Assembly: GCF_003386235.1 (NCBI RefSeq)
Contig: NZ_QRDZ01000039.1
Span: 1 to 64,000 of the forward strand
Direction of reading: 5' to 3'
Length of the DNA: 64,000 bases
From: Cohnella phaseoli
GTDB taxonomy: Bacteria > Bacillota > Bacilli > Paenibacillales > Paenibacillaceae
The notes under the pieces: model-generated
Seen by the model: only the letters and a program-made list of their open reading frames with translations
Told to the model about the DNA's origin: nothing
The model's database searches: none
In this document: positions 53,502 through 62,958 of the stretch, piece by piece
How the letters are laid out: every line of letters starts with the position of its first letter
Numbering within the stretch: the first letter of the stretch is position 1
Position numbers and translations under genes: made by a program

Positions 53502-54353
53502 TTAACCTTTAAGCGAGCCCGATGTCATTCCCGCAATGACGTACTTCTGCATCAACAGATAAAAAACCAGAAGAGGCGCAATAGAAAGGAATAGCATCGG
53601 GAACAAACTCGTCCAATCGACCGAGAATTGTCCGATATTTCTGAATACTTCAAGCAATAACACGCCTTTATCGCGGGACTGAAGGAAAAGCAGCGGCGTA
53701 ATAAAGTCGTTCCACGTCGCCAGCATGTTCAGAATGGCGACCGTAGCGACGACCGGAGTCAGCAGCGGAAGCGTGATCGTCAGGAACGTCCGGCTTACCG
53801 AGCAGCCGTCGATTTTCGCCGCCTCCTCCAGCTCGATCGGCACGGTCGAGGAGATAAAGCCCTTGAACAGGAAAATCGAAAACGGAAGCCCGTAAGCGAT
53901 CTCGATCAGAATGACTCCCGCAAGCCGATTCATCAGCCCGATGTCCGATACTAGTTTGAAGAGCGTCAGAATTCCCATCTGATAGGGAACCATCATGCCG
54001 GCAAGGAACAGAACGTACAACAGCCTCGAGTAGCGGCGATTCCTTCGCGCCAGCGTATAAGCGGCCATGGCGGAGAACAGAACGATGCCCGCAACGGCTC
54101 CCGCGCTGATGATCGCATTGTTCGTCAACGCTCTCATATAGTTCATCGTATCGAACGCCTTGACGTAATTGTCCCATGTCCACGTCTCCGGAAGGGAGAG
54201 CGGTTGAAGCAGCGCTTCGGCCGGCGTCTTGAACGTCGTAACGAACAAATAGTAGACGGGAATGATGAAGATTGCGGCTATTATAATCGCGGATGCCTCG
54301 AAAGCCATGGGACCCAGCCGCCGGAGAATCGGACTCCGTCTCATGCGCTGCAT
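53502..54353 (-). CDS. Sugar ABC transporter permease (MalG/GanQ type)
   Basis: 283 residues from ATG 54353, which shares its first base region with the TAA stop of the upstream permease (TAATG). Six membrane helices and the EAA loop (EAAKIDGCSVSRTFLTITLP). GGGGGG lies upstream. It is the second permease of the CUT1-type importer whose binding protein is at 55328-56620. No ATPase gene is present. Followed by the GH116 gene at 22 bp. Confidence 0.9.
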   Translation of the reverse strand: MQRMRRSPILRRLGPMAFEASAIIIAAIFIIPVYYLFVTTFKTPAEALLQPLSLPETWTWDNYVKAFDTMNYMRALTNNAIISAGAVAGIVLFSAMAAYTLARRNRRYSRLLYVLFLAGMMVPYQMGILTLFKLVSDIGLMNRLAGVILIEIAYGLPFSIFLFKGFISSTVPIELEEAAKIDGCSVSRTFLTITLPLLTPVVATVAILNMLATWNDFITPLLFLQSRDKGVLLLEVFRNIGQFSVDWTSLFPMLFLSIAPLLVFYLLMQKYVIAGMTSGSLKG

Positions 54354-55249
54354 TAGCGATCCCCCCATATTTTGACCAGCCTAAGCTGGACTAGCGTAAT
54401 AAGCCCTACCAGAATGACGAACACGATGCCGAAAGCCGCCCCTTGGGCGTAGAATCCTTCTCCCAGCCCTCTCTTGACCATCAAGGAGACGATCGTTTCA
54501 GTCGCATGCCCGGGGCCTCCGGAAGTCAGCGAATAAATGATGTCGAATACTTTTAGCCCGCTGATCATCACCGTTACCGTACAGAACGTAATCGCCGGCG
54601 CGAGGAGCGGAAGCGTGATGCCCCGGAACGACTGCATGGCGTTGGCTCCGTCGAGATGGGCCGCCTCGTAGTATTCCGGATTGATACTCTGCAGGTTGGC
54701 CAGATAGATCACCATGTTGTAGCCCGTCCACTGCCACACTTGCGTGAAAATGACCGAGTAGAGCGCCAGCTTCGGATCGCCGAGAAAATTGACTTTGTCC
54801 AGACCGATGCCGCTTAACGCCTGGTTGATCAATCCGTAATCGGAGGTGGAGTACAAGTAGCTCCACAGAAACCCGATAATCAGCGGACTGAATACGGCAG
54901 GCATGAAGAAAATCGAGCGCAGCGCCAGACGGGTTTTCAGCTTGCGGTTCAACGCTACGGCCAAAGGAATGGCTAGAGCGTTAATCAGCACCGTGGACAG
55001 AAGCGCATAGATCAGCGTATTGCGAATCCCGGTCGCGTAGATGTCTTCGTTGAAAATACTCGCATAATTGCGCAGTCCGACGAACGTGACGTCCCGCGGA
55101 TTGACGTCGGACCAGTTCGTGAAGCTGTAGACGAAAGTGCTTGCCGTCGGATACAGGAAGAAAAAAGCGTAAATCGCAAGTGCCGGGAGCAGCAGCATGG
55201 CGTAAGCCGGCTCCCATTTGCCATTCCTGAATAATCTAAGAGGTTTCAT
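54353..55249 (-). CDS. Sugar ABC transporter permease (MalF/UgpA type)
   Basis: 298 residues with six membrane segments and the EAA loop (EAAHLDGANAMQSFRGITLP). It pairs with the following permease through the TAATG overlap. A hairpin lies between it and the binding-protein gene, which can lower its expression relative to the binding protein. Substrate unknown, presumably an oligosaccharide acted on by the GH116 enzyme. Confidence 0.9.
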   Translation of the reverse strand: MKPLRLFRNGKWEPAYAMLLLPALAIYAFFFLYPTASTFVYSFTNWSDVNPRDVTFVGLRNYASIFNEDIYATGIRNTLIYALLSTVLINALAIPLAVALNRKLKTRLALRSIFFMPAVFSPLIIGFLWSYLYSTSDYGLINQALSGIGLDKVNFLGDPKLALYSVIFTQVWQWTGYNMVIYLANLQSINPEYYEAAHLDGANAMQSFRGITLPLLAPAITFCTVTVMISGLKVFDIIYSLTSGGPGHATETIVSLMVKRGLGEGFYAQGAAFGIVFVILVGLITLVQLRLVKIWGDR

Positions 55250-55287
55250 TTCGGTCCATCGTTTCCCTTCGTCCCGGCCATAAGGAA

Positions 55288-55316
55288 AGAACGGCGCGGA
55301 CTCGCCTCGCCGTTCT
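55288..55316 (-). terminator. Intercistronic hairpin after the binding-protein gene
   Basis: AGAACGGCG pairs with CGCCGTTCT (9 bp, 11-nt loop). On the minus strand it is followed by TTCCTT, not a full T-run. As in malE-malF-type operons it would protect or partly terminate the transcript. Confidence 0.65.
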
Positions 55317-55327
55317 CCCCTCGGACC

Positions 55328-56620
55328 TTACTTGCTGCGGAGAGACGCGGCTTTCTTGTCCACCGCTTCCAGCGCTTGCTCCGGCGTCGCTTGATCGCCG
55401 ACGACGGCTTGGATCAGCTTGCCAAGCTCGTCGATAATCGGATTGCGCAGCGTTCCCCAGCCGTTAGGCGGGAAATAGACGTTGCCGGCTTTGAACGCTT
55501 CCTGCGCATCGTTGTATTCCGGCGGCATCTCGAACACGACGCCTTTCAGATAGGAAGAGCCGCCCTTGTTGTCGCTCCAGTAGGCCTGCTGGCCTTCCGG
55601 CGTGGATAGCAGCTCGAGAACTTCGAAGGCCGCTTCCTTGGCCGGAGAGTTCGCGTTGATGCCGAAGGCGACGCCGGGACCGCCGACCATCCATCCCGGT
55701 CCGCCCTTCGTGCCGGGATTCGGAAACATGCCGATGTTCATGTCGGGATTTTTCTGCTTGAAGGTTTCCATGTACCATGGACCGCTCTGGAACATGGCGG
55801 CTTTGCCGCTCGTAAACTCGTCGATCGCTTGTTCCTCTTCCAGGCCGAGCATGTCTTTCGTGAAAATGCCTCGCTTGAGATATTCCGTCCACGTATTCAG
55901 AGCCGGCAGCAACGCCTCCTTCATCGTCTCTTCGCCCGTCCGGAACGCATCGTCGAAGTTTTTGCCTTCCGGCGTTCCGATATAATCGTTCAACGCCAGA
56001 GCGATGAACGATTGCATCGCTACGTTCGCGTTCTTCAGACCGATCGCCTGCGGCTTTACGCCATTGTCCTTCAGCTTCTGCGCAACCTCGAAATACTCGT
56101 CCAGCGTCTTCGGAACTTGCAGGCCGTATTGCTTGAACAGATCGATGTTATAGAAAACGCCGTTGAACCAGCTCGCCTGAGGCAGTCCGTACAGCTTGCC
56201 GTCGAACGTTACGTACGAGGTGCCCGAATCGTAATACTTGCCCCCGAAACGGGGCGTCAGATCTTCGAAATAGCCCAGCTTAACGGTCGTTTCGTCGATC
56301 AATCCGCCGATAATGTCCGGCCCCTCTCCTGCGGCCAGTTGGGTCTTAATAATCGTGTCGTACTGCGTGGCATCGATGAATTGATACTCCAGATCCACGT
56401 TCGGCAGCTTTTCCTTGATCAAGTCAAGCAGCGTCTTGACGTTCTCTTCCTTGTTCCAATACGCCAATCTGACTTTGACTTTCTCCCCGCCGGCGCTTGG
56501 AGAAGCGCTTGCCGCGGCGCTGCCGGAAGGCTCGGCCTTCTTGTCGCCGGCCCCGCATCCAGTCAAGACCAACGCCAGAACAATCGTGCAGGACATCAAC
56601 AATGCAATCGTTTTTCTCAT
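55328..56620 (-). CDS. Extracellular sugar-binding lipoprotein
   Basis: 430 residues. A signal with lipobox VLTGC (Cys about residue 22), a Ser/Ala/Pro linker and a family-1 solute-binding fold. It is the substrate receptor of the second importer. GAAGGGGAT precedes the ATG. First gene after the histidine kinase. The shorter length (430 against 531 residues) and different sequence from the 6409-8004 protein suggest a different ligand. Confidence 0.9.
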   Translation of the reverse strand: MRKTIALLMSCTIVLALVLTGCGAGDKKAEPSGSAAASASPSAGGEKVKVRLAYWNKEENVKTLLDLIKEKLPNVDLEYQFIDATQYDTIIKTQLAAGEGPDIIGGLIDETTVKLGYFEDLTPRFGGKYYDSGTSYVTFDGKLYGLPQASWFNGVFYNIDLFKQYGLQVPKTLDEYFEVAQKLKDNGVKPQAIGLKNANVAMQSFIALALNDYIGTPEGKNFDDAFRTGEETMKEALLPALNTWTEYLKRGIFTKDMLGLEEEQAIDEFTSGKAAMFQSGPWYMETFKQKNPDMNIGMFPNPGTKGGPGWMVGGPGVAFGINANSPAKEAAFEVLELLSTPEGQQAYWSDNKGGSSYLKGVVFEMPPEYNDAQEAFKAGNVYFPPNGWGTLRNPIIDELGKLIQAVVGDQATPEQALEAVDKKAASLRSK

Positions 56621-56733
56621 GAATGACAGATCCCCTTCGTCTCCTCGTGCTTTCTTCAGCGATCCCGGGCAATCGCTTGTGCTGCATGCAAGTTAAGTAT
56701 AGGAGGAAAGCGCATTCAGTGAAATATCGCATT

Positions 56734-58419
56734 TTATCGATCTCTATCGATATTACGCTTTGATGCTGCGGCTCCCCCGATCGGGAGTCGAACTTCGACC
56801 GAAGTGCCCTTCCCTTCCTCGCTGTTAACGGTCAGACCGTAGGCGTCTCCGTAATACAGCCGCAGCCTCTCCTGAACGTTGACGAGACCGTAGCCGGGAG
56901 ACTGGTTCGTCAACAGCTTGGCCCGCGTCTCTTCGTCCATCCCGACTCCGGTATCCGTCACGGTCAGCAGCAAATCCCCGGCGTCCACTTTTCCGGTTAT
57001 GCGAAGCAAACGTTCCCCTTCCCGCTTCTCCTTCAGACCGTGATCGATCGCGTTCTCTACGATGGGTTGAAGCACGAGCTTGATCATGCCATGTCCGAAT
57101 AGGTCGTTCTCCAGGTCGTATTCCGCGTCGAAGGCATAGCCGCACATAATTCTCTGGATTTCGATATACGTTTGCACGTTCGTCAGTTCGTCGCGGACCG
57201 AGATCGTATCCCGGCCTTTATTCAGCGTCGTCCGATAAAACTTGGCCAACAGCGTCACCGTTCTGCTGACGTCGTAAGCGTCCTTCTCGATCGCTTGGGA
57301 ATTGATCAGAGACAACGAGTTATATAGAAAATGCGGATTGATCTGCGCTTGAAGCGCCAGCAGCTCGGCCTCCTTGCGGGCGATACGGTTCACGTAGGCC
57401 TCTTCGATCAGCAGATTGATTCTCTTGATCATATTGGCGAACCGAATCGTCAATTGGCCGACCTCGTCCTTGGAAGGGATAGGGACGATAACGTTCAGAT
57501 CCCCTTCCTCCACTCGTTTCATTCTTTCGTTCAGCTTGCGGATGCCCAGAAGCATCGTCCTGGAAAACAACAGAATCACGCCGAGCAGCACGACGATACA
57601 GACGCCGATAATAACGAGAGTCGCCCTGACGATCCCGACCGTACCTTCGCGAATATGCTCTTTGCCCGCATAATAAGCGAGCTGCCAGTCGGTTCGCGGA
57701 ATATCCCGCCGAAGGATCAAGTATTCGCCGGCTTCCGCTCCTTCTTCCTTGGCGAACGAAGAGAAAACCTTGCCGCCGCCCGCGGCCGTAATGACGACTC
57801 CGTCGCTCGGTCCGAGCTTGCCCGCCACTTCGCGAATCAAGCCGTTGTAATCGAAGCGAATGTAGAGCGCCCCCTGCCGCTTCTCCCTTCCCGCCTCATA
57901 GATGTTCCGCGTCGCGAACAAGTTCTCGCCGTCGCTCCGCCAGACGACGGATTTGATATTCTCGGTGCTAGCGTACCATTCTTCTCCCCGAACCTCTTCC
58001 GCCGAATGCAGGAAATTGCCGAACGGAGAGGTTCGGTTTTCCGAATAGATTACAATCTCTTTCATGTCCGGCATGAAAAATAAATAGTTCCAGAAAATCG
58101 GTTCCACGTGCTCGTTCAACTCGACCGTCAGCTCGTAGACGTCTTTGTCCGGAGCGGCCACCGCCTGCACGACTTTGGGGTTGAATACGATCGATTTGAT
58201 CGGATATTCCTGCCTCTCCAGCCGATAGCTCAGCTCGGAGACGAGCCGGTTCGCCGAGTTCTCCGCGGTAAGCGCGAGCTGTCGCTCCAAATCGGCCTTC
58301 GCACTGCGATAAGAATACGTCCCCAATACGGCGATGGGAATAATGATAACGAACAAATAAGAGAAGATAAGCTTCTTCCGCAGCGAGACGTCCCGAAACA
58401 GCCGGATGAGCCCGTTCAT
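56734..58419 (-). CDS. YesM-family sensor histidine kinase
   Basis: 561 residues from ATG 58419, which overlaps the response-regulator stop (ATGA). A first membrane helix (about 13-35), an extracytoplasmic sensor of about 240 residues, a second helix (about 280-305), a HAMP domain and a HisKA_7TM-type kinase with INPHFLYNSLSLINSQ (phospho-His), VLQPIVENAIDHG (N box) and TDTGVGMDEE. YesM kinases sense glycans or oligosaccharides outside the cell and phosphorylate YesN. It is probably the control of the importer and glycosidases downstream. Confidence 0.9.
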   Translation of the reverse strand: MNGLIRLFRDVSLRKKLIFSYLFVIIIPIAVLGTYSYRSAKADLERQLALTAENSANRLVSELSYRLERQEYPIKSIVFNPKVVQAVAAPDKDVYELTVELNEHVEPIFWNYLFFMPDMKEIVIYSENRTSPFGNFLHSAEEVRGEEWYASTENIKSVVWRSDGENLFATRNIYEAGREKRQGALYIRFDYNGLIREVAGKLGPSDGVVITAAGGGKVFSSFAKEEGAEAGEYLILRRDIPRTDWQLAYYAGKEHIREGTVGIVRATLVIIGVCIVVLLGVILLFSRTMLLGIRKLNERMKRVEEGDLNVIVPIPSKDEVGQLTIRFANMIKRINLLIEEAYVNRIARKEAELLALQAQINPHFLYNSLSLINSQAIEKDAYDVSRTVTLLAKFYRTTLNKGRDTISVRDELTNVQTYIEIQRIMCGYAFDAEYDLENDLFGHGMIKLVLQPIVENAIDHGLKEKREGERLLRITGKVDAGDLLLTVTDTGVGMDEETRAKLLTNQSPGYGLVNVQERLRLYYGDAYGLTVNSEEGKGTSVEVRLPIGGAAASKRNIDRDR

Positions 58420-59231
58420 AGGCTCGTCCCCGACTCCCTGTACTGCACCGGAGTGCATCCGAAGTGAATTTTAAATAGATGGGAAAAATAGGAGGGATTC
58501 GCGTAGCCGACCTTCTGGCCGACGTCCGCGACTTTATAATTCGTGGTGACCAGCAGCTTGCTGGCGTACTCCATCCGTACGCGAATGATATACTTGCCGA
58601 GATTGTGGCCGGTATGCGTCTTGAACAGATGGCCCAAATAGCTGGAAGACAGAAATACCCTGGACGCCAAATATTCGATGTCCAAATCGGGGGTTCCATA
58701 ATGCTGTTCGACAAGCTCCCTGACGTCGCGAATCACTTTGCGAACCTGCTCGTCCCTGTCGTCCGAATCCAGCGCCGTACCGTTCTCGGCTTCGTTTCCT
58801 TTGTCCAAGCCTGCTTCGGTGTAGCCTCGCTCTTCGAACGCCATGCGAACTTTGGCCGCGTGATCGCATAAAGCGATCGTCTTGTCGATGACGCGTACGA
58901 ATTCGTCGATGTCGAGCGGCTTCAGCAAATAGTGCACGACGCCCAAATCAATCGCTTCCTTGGCGTATTCGAATTCGCCGAATGCGCTGTATACGATCGT
59001 CTGCACGGACGGGTTCAGCATTTTCGCATGCTTGGCCAAGGTCAGTCCGTCCATTCCCGGCATTTTAATATCGGTAAACAAAATATCGAACGGCGATTCC
59101 TGAAGCAGCTCCAGCGCCTCCTCGCCGTTGGTCGCGCTAGCGGCAATTAACGGGAGTCCGTGGCTATCGATGATTTTGCGAACGATCTTCGTCTCGATCA
59201 CTTGATCGTCTACAAGCAAGATGTTGTACAT
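58416..59231 (-). CDS. YesN-family response regulator (REC plus AraC output)
   Basis: 271 residues. Receiver domain (1-120) with the acidic pocket VDD (8-9), phospho-Asp54 in LFTDIKMPGMDG and Lys in YLLKPLD. Two AraC helix-turn-helices in the last 100 residues (LASRVFLSSSYLGHLFK and VGQKVGYANPSYFSHLFK). It overlaps the kinase gene by 4 bp. Together they would activate the leftward sugar locus. No target site was located. Confidence 0.92.
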   Translation of the reverse strand: MYNILLVDDQVIETKIVRKIIDSHGLPLIAASATNGEEALELLQESPFDILFTDIKMPGMDGLTLAKHAKMLNPSVQTIVYSAFGEFEYAKEAIDLGVVHYLLKPLDIDEFVRVIDKTIALCDHAAKVRMAFEERGYTEAGLDKGNEAENGTALDSDDRDEQVRKVIRDVRELVEQHYGTPDLDIEYLASRVFLSSSYLGHLFKTHTGHNLGKYIIRVRMEYASKLLVTTNYKVADVGQKVGYANPSYFSHLFKIHFGCTPVQYRESGTSL

Positions 59232-59276
59232 GTCTACTCCACCCGTCGGCTCGAAATCGATTCGGACGCGAGCCGC

Positions 59277-60266
59277 TTATTTTCCGACAGCATGTTCGGC
59301 TTCTTTCTCTCGCGACACTTCCGTCTCCTCTTTGAAATTAACCGCCTCGGCGACCAGGTATAGCGGACGCCCTTTGGCTTCCTCGTAGGTACGTCCAATG
59401 TATTCGCCGAGCACGCCGAGGAGCATTAGCGTAATGCCGTGGAACAGAAGGCTGATGGCGATCATCGAAGTCCAGCCCTGCTGCGTCGTGTCCGTGAACA
59501 GACGCTGGTACAGGACGACGAACAAGTAGACGAAGCCGACGGCCGAAAGCACGAAGCCGAGCACGCTGGCAATTTTTAGCGGCTTGGTCGAAAAGGAAGT
59601 CATCGCGTCAAGCGACAGCCGGATCATTTTCTTAAGCGGATATTTCGTTTCGCCCGCGAACCGCTCGTCCCTTACATAGTCGACCGACGTCTGCTTAAAT
59701 CCGGCCCAACTGACCATGCCGCGAATAAAGCGGCTGCGCTCCCGCATCGAGGTCAGCGCGTCGCACACCTTGCGGTCCATCAGGCGAAAATCGCCCGTAT
59801 CCACCGGAATGTTCACCGAAGTCATGGAACGCAGCAGCCGGTAGAAGGCTGCTGCCGTCATTTTTTTGAACAGAGACTCTCCTTTGCGCTCGATCCGTCT
59901 TCCGTAGACGACATCGTAGCCCTCGCGCCACTTGGCGACCATATCGGCGATCAGCTCCGGAGGGTCCTGCAGATCCGCGTCAATCAGTACGACCGTTCTG
60001 CCGGAAGCGTGATCCATCCCGGCCGTCACCGCGATCTGATGACCGAAGTTGCGCGAGAACTCCACCAGCTTCACGCGGCGATCCTCGGCGCACAAGGAAC
60101 GCACGATGTCGGCCGTGCGGTCGCGGCTGCCGTCGTTCACGAACACGATCTCATACGTCTCCCCGAGCTTGTCCAGCACCGACCTCAGCCGGCCGTACGT
60201 AACCTCGATCACTTCTTCCTCGTTGTACATCGGCACGACGACCGACAGAAAACAGCCCTTCTGCAC
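59277..60266 (-). CDS. Family 2 glycosyltransferase (polyprenyl-phosphate type)
   Basis: 329 residues from GTG 60266, which has GAAGGGAG 8 nt upstream; the ATG 60284 directly after the neighbour's stop has a weaker site. GT2 signature SVVVPMYNEEEVIEVTYGRL, the DADLQDPPELI motif (DxD) and FRLMDRKVCDAL are typical of dolichol/polyprenyl-phosphate hexose synthases (GtrB/YkcC type), with two C-terminal membrane helices. It would make a lipid-linked sugar donor for the adjacent GT39 enzyme. Confidence 0.92.
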   Translation of the reverse strand: MQKGCFLSVVVPMYNEEEVIEVTYGRLRSVLDKLGETYEIVFVNDGSRDRTADIVRSLCAEDRRVKLVEFSRNFGHQIAVTAGMDHASGRTVVLIDADLQDPPELIADMVAKWREGYDVVYGRRIERKGESLFKKMTAAAFYRLLRSMTSVNIPVDTGDFRLMDRKVCDALTSMRERSRFIRGMVSWAGFKQTSVDYVRDERFAGETKYPLKKMIRLSLDAMTSFSTKPLKIASVLGFVLSAVGFVYLFVVLYQRLFTDTTQQGWTSMIAISLLFHGITLMLLGVLGEYIGRTYEEAKGRPLYLVAEAVNFKEETEVSREKEAEHAVGK

Positions 60267-60284
60267 GAGTGAATCTCCCTTCAT

Positions 60285-62081
60285 TTAGAAGCCCCAGCTT
60301 GGCAGCCAGCGTATCATCACGTTCATCCATTCCCGGCTGATCGTCATACCCGTATACACCGGATAGAACCAAACGAACAACCCCGTCGCCGCAATCACGA
60401 CCGCCAGCGTCACTCTGCTTCCTCGATAGCTGCGCTCTTCGAACCAGCGAAGCATCCAGACAATGGACAAGATCAGAAGCGGCACCATCGGAAAATAATG
60501 ATACAGGAACGTAATGCTTCGCGGCGCAATCATCCACGGGACGTAAAAGCTTAAATACGCGACGGCCAGCGTCAGCACGATGCGGTCTCTGCGGCGGAAG
60601 CCGAGCCACCAAGAGGCAAGCAGCGCGGCCAGTCCTCCCCACCAGACGAGCGGATTGCCGATCGCCGCGATGCTCTGGGCTTCCCCTTGCTCAAGATCCT
60701 TGCCGCCGTAATACCAGACCGGTCTCAGCATTAACGGCCAAGTGTACCACTTCGAAGCGTAAGGGTGCTCTTCCTTGACGCCTTTATGGTAATTGTACAT
60801 ATTTTTCTGGAACTGCCACAAATCCTTGTAGCTGTCTTCGGCCTGCGTCGCCTTGATGAACGGCGCATAAGTCGCGGAATACACTCCGACCGGCACAGCC
60901 ACATAGAAAATGACGCAAGCCATCAGCGTCAACACGATGCGTTTGGCCGTATCGTAGTCCCCGGCCATCCGTCCTTCGCGCCAGCGGCGGAAGAGCGCTA
61001 GCACAAGTAAAATCGCCAGCCCGGCTCCTCCGTACAAATAGTTCCATTTGACAGCCGCTGCCGCTCCGAAGAACAAACCGCTAAGCGCCAAATAACCGAG
61101 CGCTCGCTTAAAGCCGCCGCCCTGCCATTTCGTTTCTCCGAACCGATACATGCCGTAAAACATCAAAATCGTAAACGTCACGCCCGAAATGTCCACATTG
61201 GCCGAGCGGGAATGCACGAGATGGAAGCCCTCCAGCACAAGCAGCAGCGCCGCCAGGAAGGCATATCTCGTCCGTCCGAACATTCCTTTGGCGACGGCGT
61301 AAAAGAGCGGCACCATCAACGTGCCGACTACTCCCGCCATAAAGCGCCAACCATACGGCGTCATATCGAACATTCGCACGCCGAGCTCAAGAATGATTTT
61401 GCCCAGAGGCGGGTGCGTATTCTCGTAAGGCTCCATCACCTCTATGAATTCGTAAGCAGTGCGACCGTGGTAAATCTCGTCGAAATACATGCTGTTGCGA
61501 TAATCGTATCGATAAGGCGCCCATTGCTGCTCGTCGAACACCTCTTGCACGCTGCCCTGAGCAGACGGCGAATTATCGCTTCCGGATTCAATGTTCATGA
61601 TCGGAATCGGTATGGAATCGACGCCCTTGGTGAAAAAAGCCGCTTCATAGAGACGATAGCCGATACGCTCGGTCGTAAACCTCATATAACGCGCCTCTAC
61701 CGTCTTGTCCTCCGCCTTCCACGTAAATACGCGATTGGTCTTATGCTCGACCTTCGCATAGGATTCCCATTTTTGTCCGTCCAACGACCATTCGACGTTC
61801 GTTTCGCCCTTGGCTCCGGGTCCTTCGTACAAATTCAGCCTGTCGACCGTCCTGACCTCACCGAAGTCGACGGTAAAATTGTCCCCCGCCTTGCCCGGCA
61901 TCCAGAACGTCTGAGGGGCGGTTCGATTGCCCAAGTCGGTGAAGGTCATAATCGCTGAAATCACGGTTAAAAGCACAACCAGTATAAGATCGAGCGGCGT
62001 CCACCGCCGATCCTCGCGGTGATAGGAAGTCGATCTGCCCCAGTGCACCGGAGCGGATCGAGCAGTCTCTTGATAGTCCAT
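60285..62081 (-). CDS. GT39/PMT-type glycosyltransferase with discoidin-like insert
   Basis: 598 residues, about ten membrane helices. The first helix (about 28-46) is followed by a beta-rich region of about 120 residues (QTFWMPGKAGDNFTVDFGEV ... FTTERIGYRLYEAAFFT) that looks like an F5/8-type C (discoidin) domain, then YFDEIYHGRTAYEF (the DE motif of PMT/GT39). It would move a sugar from a polyprenyl phosphate to a surface protein or polymer. The stop codon touches the start region of the GT2 gene. GAGGACG before ATG. Confidence 0.85.
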   Translation of the reverse strand: MDYQETARSAPVHWGRSTSYHREDRRWTPLDLILVVLLTVISAIMTFTDLGNRTAPQTFWMPGKAGDNFTVDFGEVRTVDRLNLYEGPGAKGETNVEWSLDGQKWESYAKVEHKTNRVFTWKAEDKTVEARYMRFTTERIGYRLYEAAFFTKGVDSIPIPIMNIESGSDNSPSAQGSVQEVFDEQQWAPYRYDYRNSMYFDEIYHGRTAYEFIEVMEPYENTHPPLGKIILELGVRMFDMTPYGWRFMAGVVGTLMVPLFYAVAKGMFGRTRYAFLAALLLVLEGFHLVHSRSANVDISGVTFTILMFYGMYRFGETKWQGGGFKRALGYLALSGLFFGAAAAVKWNYLYGGAGLAILLVLALFRRWREGRMAGDYDTAKRIVLTLMACVIFYVAVPVGVYSATYAPFIKATQAEDSYKDLWQFQKNMYNYHKGVKEEHPYASKWYTWPLMLRPVWYYGGKDLEQGEAQSIAAIGNPLVWWGGLAALLASWWLGFRRRDRIVLTLAVAYLSFYVPWMIAPRSITFLYHYFPMVPLLILSIVWMLRWFEERSYRGSRVTLAVVIAATGLFVWFYPVYTGMTISREWMNVMIRWLPSWGF

Positions 62082-62230
62082 TTCCGTCCTCGCTTTCGAC
62101 TTTCTGCCACAGTTTTTTCCTGTCCCTATTGTAGACGAACCGCCGCTCTCTGGAAAGAGCGCGATTCATTTTCCCCAAATCGGGTAATTCAAAATAAGCA
62201 CGTTATTGCTAAACCAAGGAGGAATGCACG

Positions 62231-62509
62231 ATGACCGAAACGAACAAAGCGATCAAAAGCGCTGTGATAGGCGGAATAATCGGGGCAGCCGCCGCGCTTC
62301 TGCTGGCCCCCAAGTCAGGCAAAGAGCTACGAGGAGATATCCGCGAGCGCTGCGCTTCGCTGCAGAGCCGTACCAAGCAGTTTGTTGCCGACGTTGGCGA
62401 CAAAACGATGGAAGTCGCCCAGCAGGTCGGAGAGAAGACGGCGGAAATCGCCGACAAAACCCGTTCCGTCCTGACCACCGTCAAAGACGAAATCCGCGAA
62501 GCCAAATAA
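62231..62509 (+). CDS. YtxH domain protein
   Basis: 92 residues. An N-terminal glycine/alanine-rich membrane-type helix (AVIGGIIGAAAALLLAPKSGKEL, with the APKSG motif) and a helical amphipathic tail are typical of YtxH/GvpP-type stress proteins. In B. subtilis ytxH is under general stress control. AAGGAGGAA precedes the ATG. A terminator follows, so it is a single gene. Confidence 0.88.
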   Translation: MTETNKAIKSAVIGGIIGAAAALLLAPKSGKELRGDIRERCASLQSRTKQFVADVGDKTMEVAQQVGEKTAEIADKTRSVLTTVKDEIREAK

Positions 62510-62534
62510 TTGACCGACGTTCGCCCTTATACGC

Positions 62535-62569
62535 AGCCGGCTCCCGTTCATATTGTTCGGGGCCGGCTT
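62535..62569 (+). terminator. Terminator of the YtxH gene
   Basis: AGCCGGC pairs with GCCGGCT with an inner CCCG / CGGGG-type extension; followed by TTAGTTCTT. Confidence 0.65.
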
Positions 62570-62597
62570 AGTTCTTACTCATTGGAGGAGATGAACG

Positions 62598-62804
62598 ATG
62601 AAATATAACCCTAACGCAAGCGACCGGAGACTTTCCGCACCCATTCGCAAACGCTCGCTGGAAACCGCCGAGAACGGCTCCATGGTTCAGGATTTCGACG
62701 ATATGAAACGGCTCGGCGAGGATATGAAGCGAATGAAGACAGAGCAGGAGCTCGAGGAAGAAGGCTATGTGAACGACCCGATCCAGCAGGAAACTCGGAA
62801 ATAA
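62598..62804 (+). CDS. Small hypothetical protein, 68 residues
   Basis: A charged protein with no membrane helix. Start ATG 62598 with TGGAGGAG before it. Composition is rich in Lys, Arg, Glu and Asp (DDMKRLGEDMKRMKTEQELE), reading as one long helix with a polar tail. Not recognised. It follows the YtxH gene in the same direction after a terminator, and ends near a strong terminator. A stress-type or sporulation-associated small protein is possible. Confidence 0.6.
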   Translation: MKYNPNASDRRLSAPIRKRSLETAENGSMVQDFDDMKRLGEDMKRMKTEQELEEEGYVNDPIQQETRK

Positions 62805-62854
62805 TGAGGCTTCAGAAATAATGAGGCTATCGATTATCTTGTATGATAAAACTC

Positions 62855-62912
62855 CCCTCGCGGCGATAGGCTTGATTTCATGCCCGTCAGCCGCGAGGGG
62901 AGTCTTTGTTAG
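62855..62912. terminator. Strong shared hairpin terminator
   Basis: ACTCCCCTCGCGGC pairs with GCCGCGAGGGGAGT around a 23-nt loop; T-run on the right (CTTTGTT) and A-run on the left. Separates the 68-residue gene (+) and the 114-residue gene (-). Confidence 0.85.
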
Positions 62913-62958
62913 GTTCGAACCTTCTTAATCGAGATCCTCCTGCACACCACTCGCTTCC

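Noticed and set aside
62908-62920. GGTTCGAACC resembling a tRNA T-arm
   Set aside because: It is only a short palindrome next to a terminator; no acceptor, anticodon or D stem fits around it.
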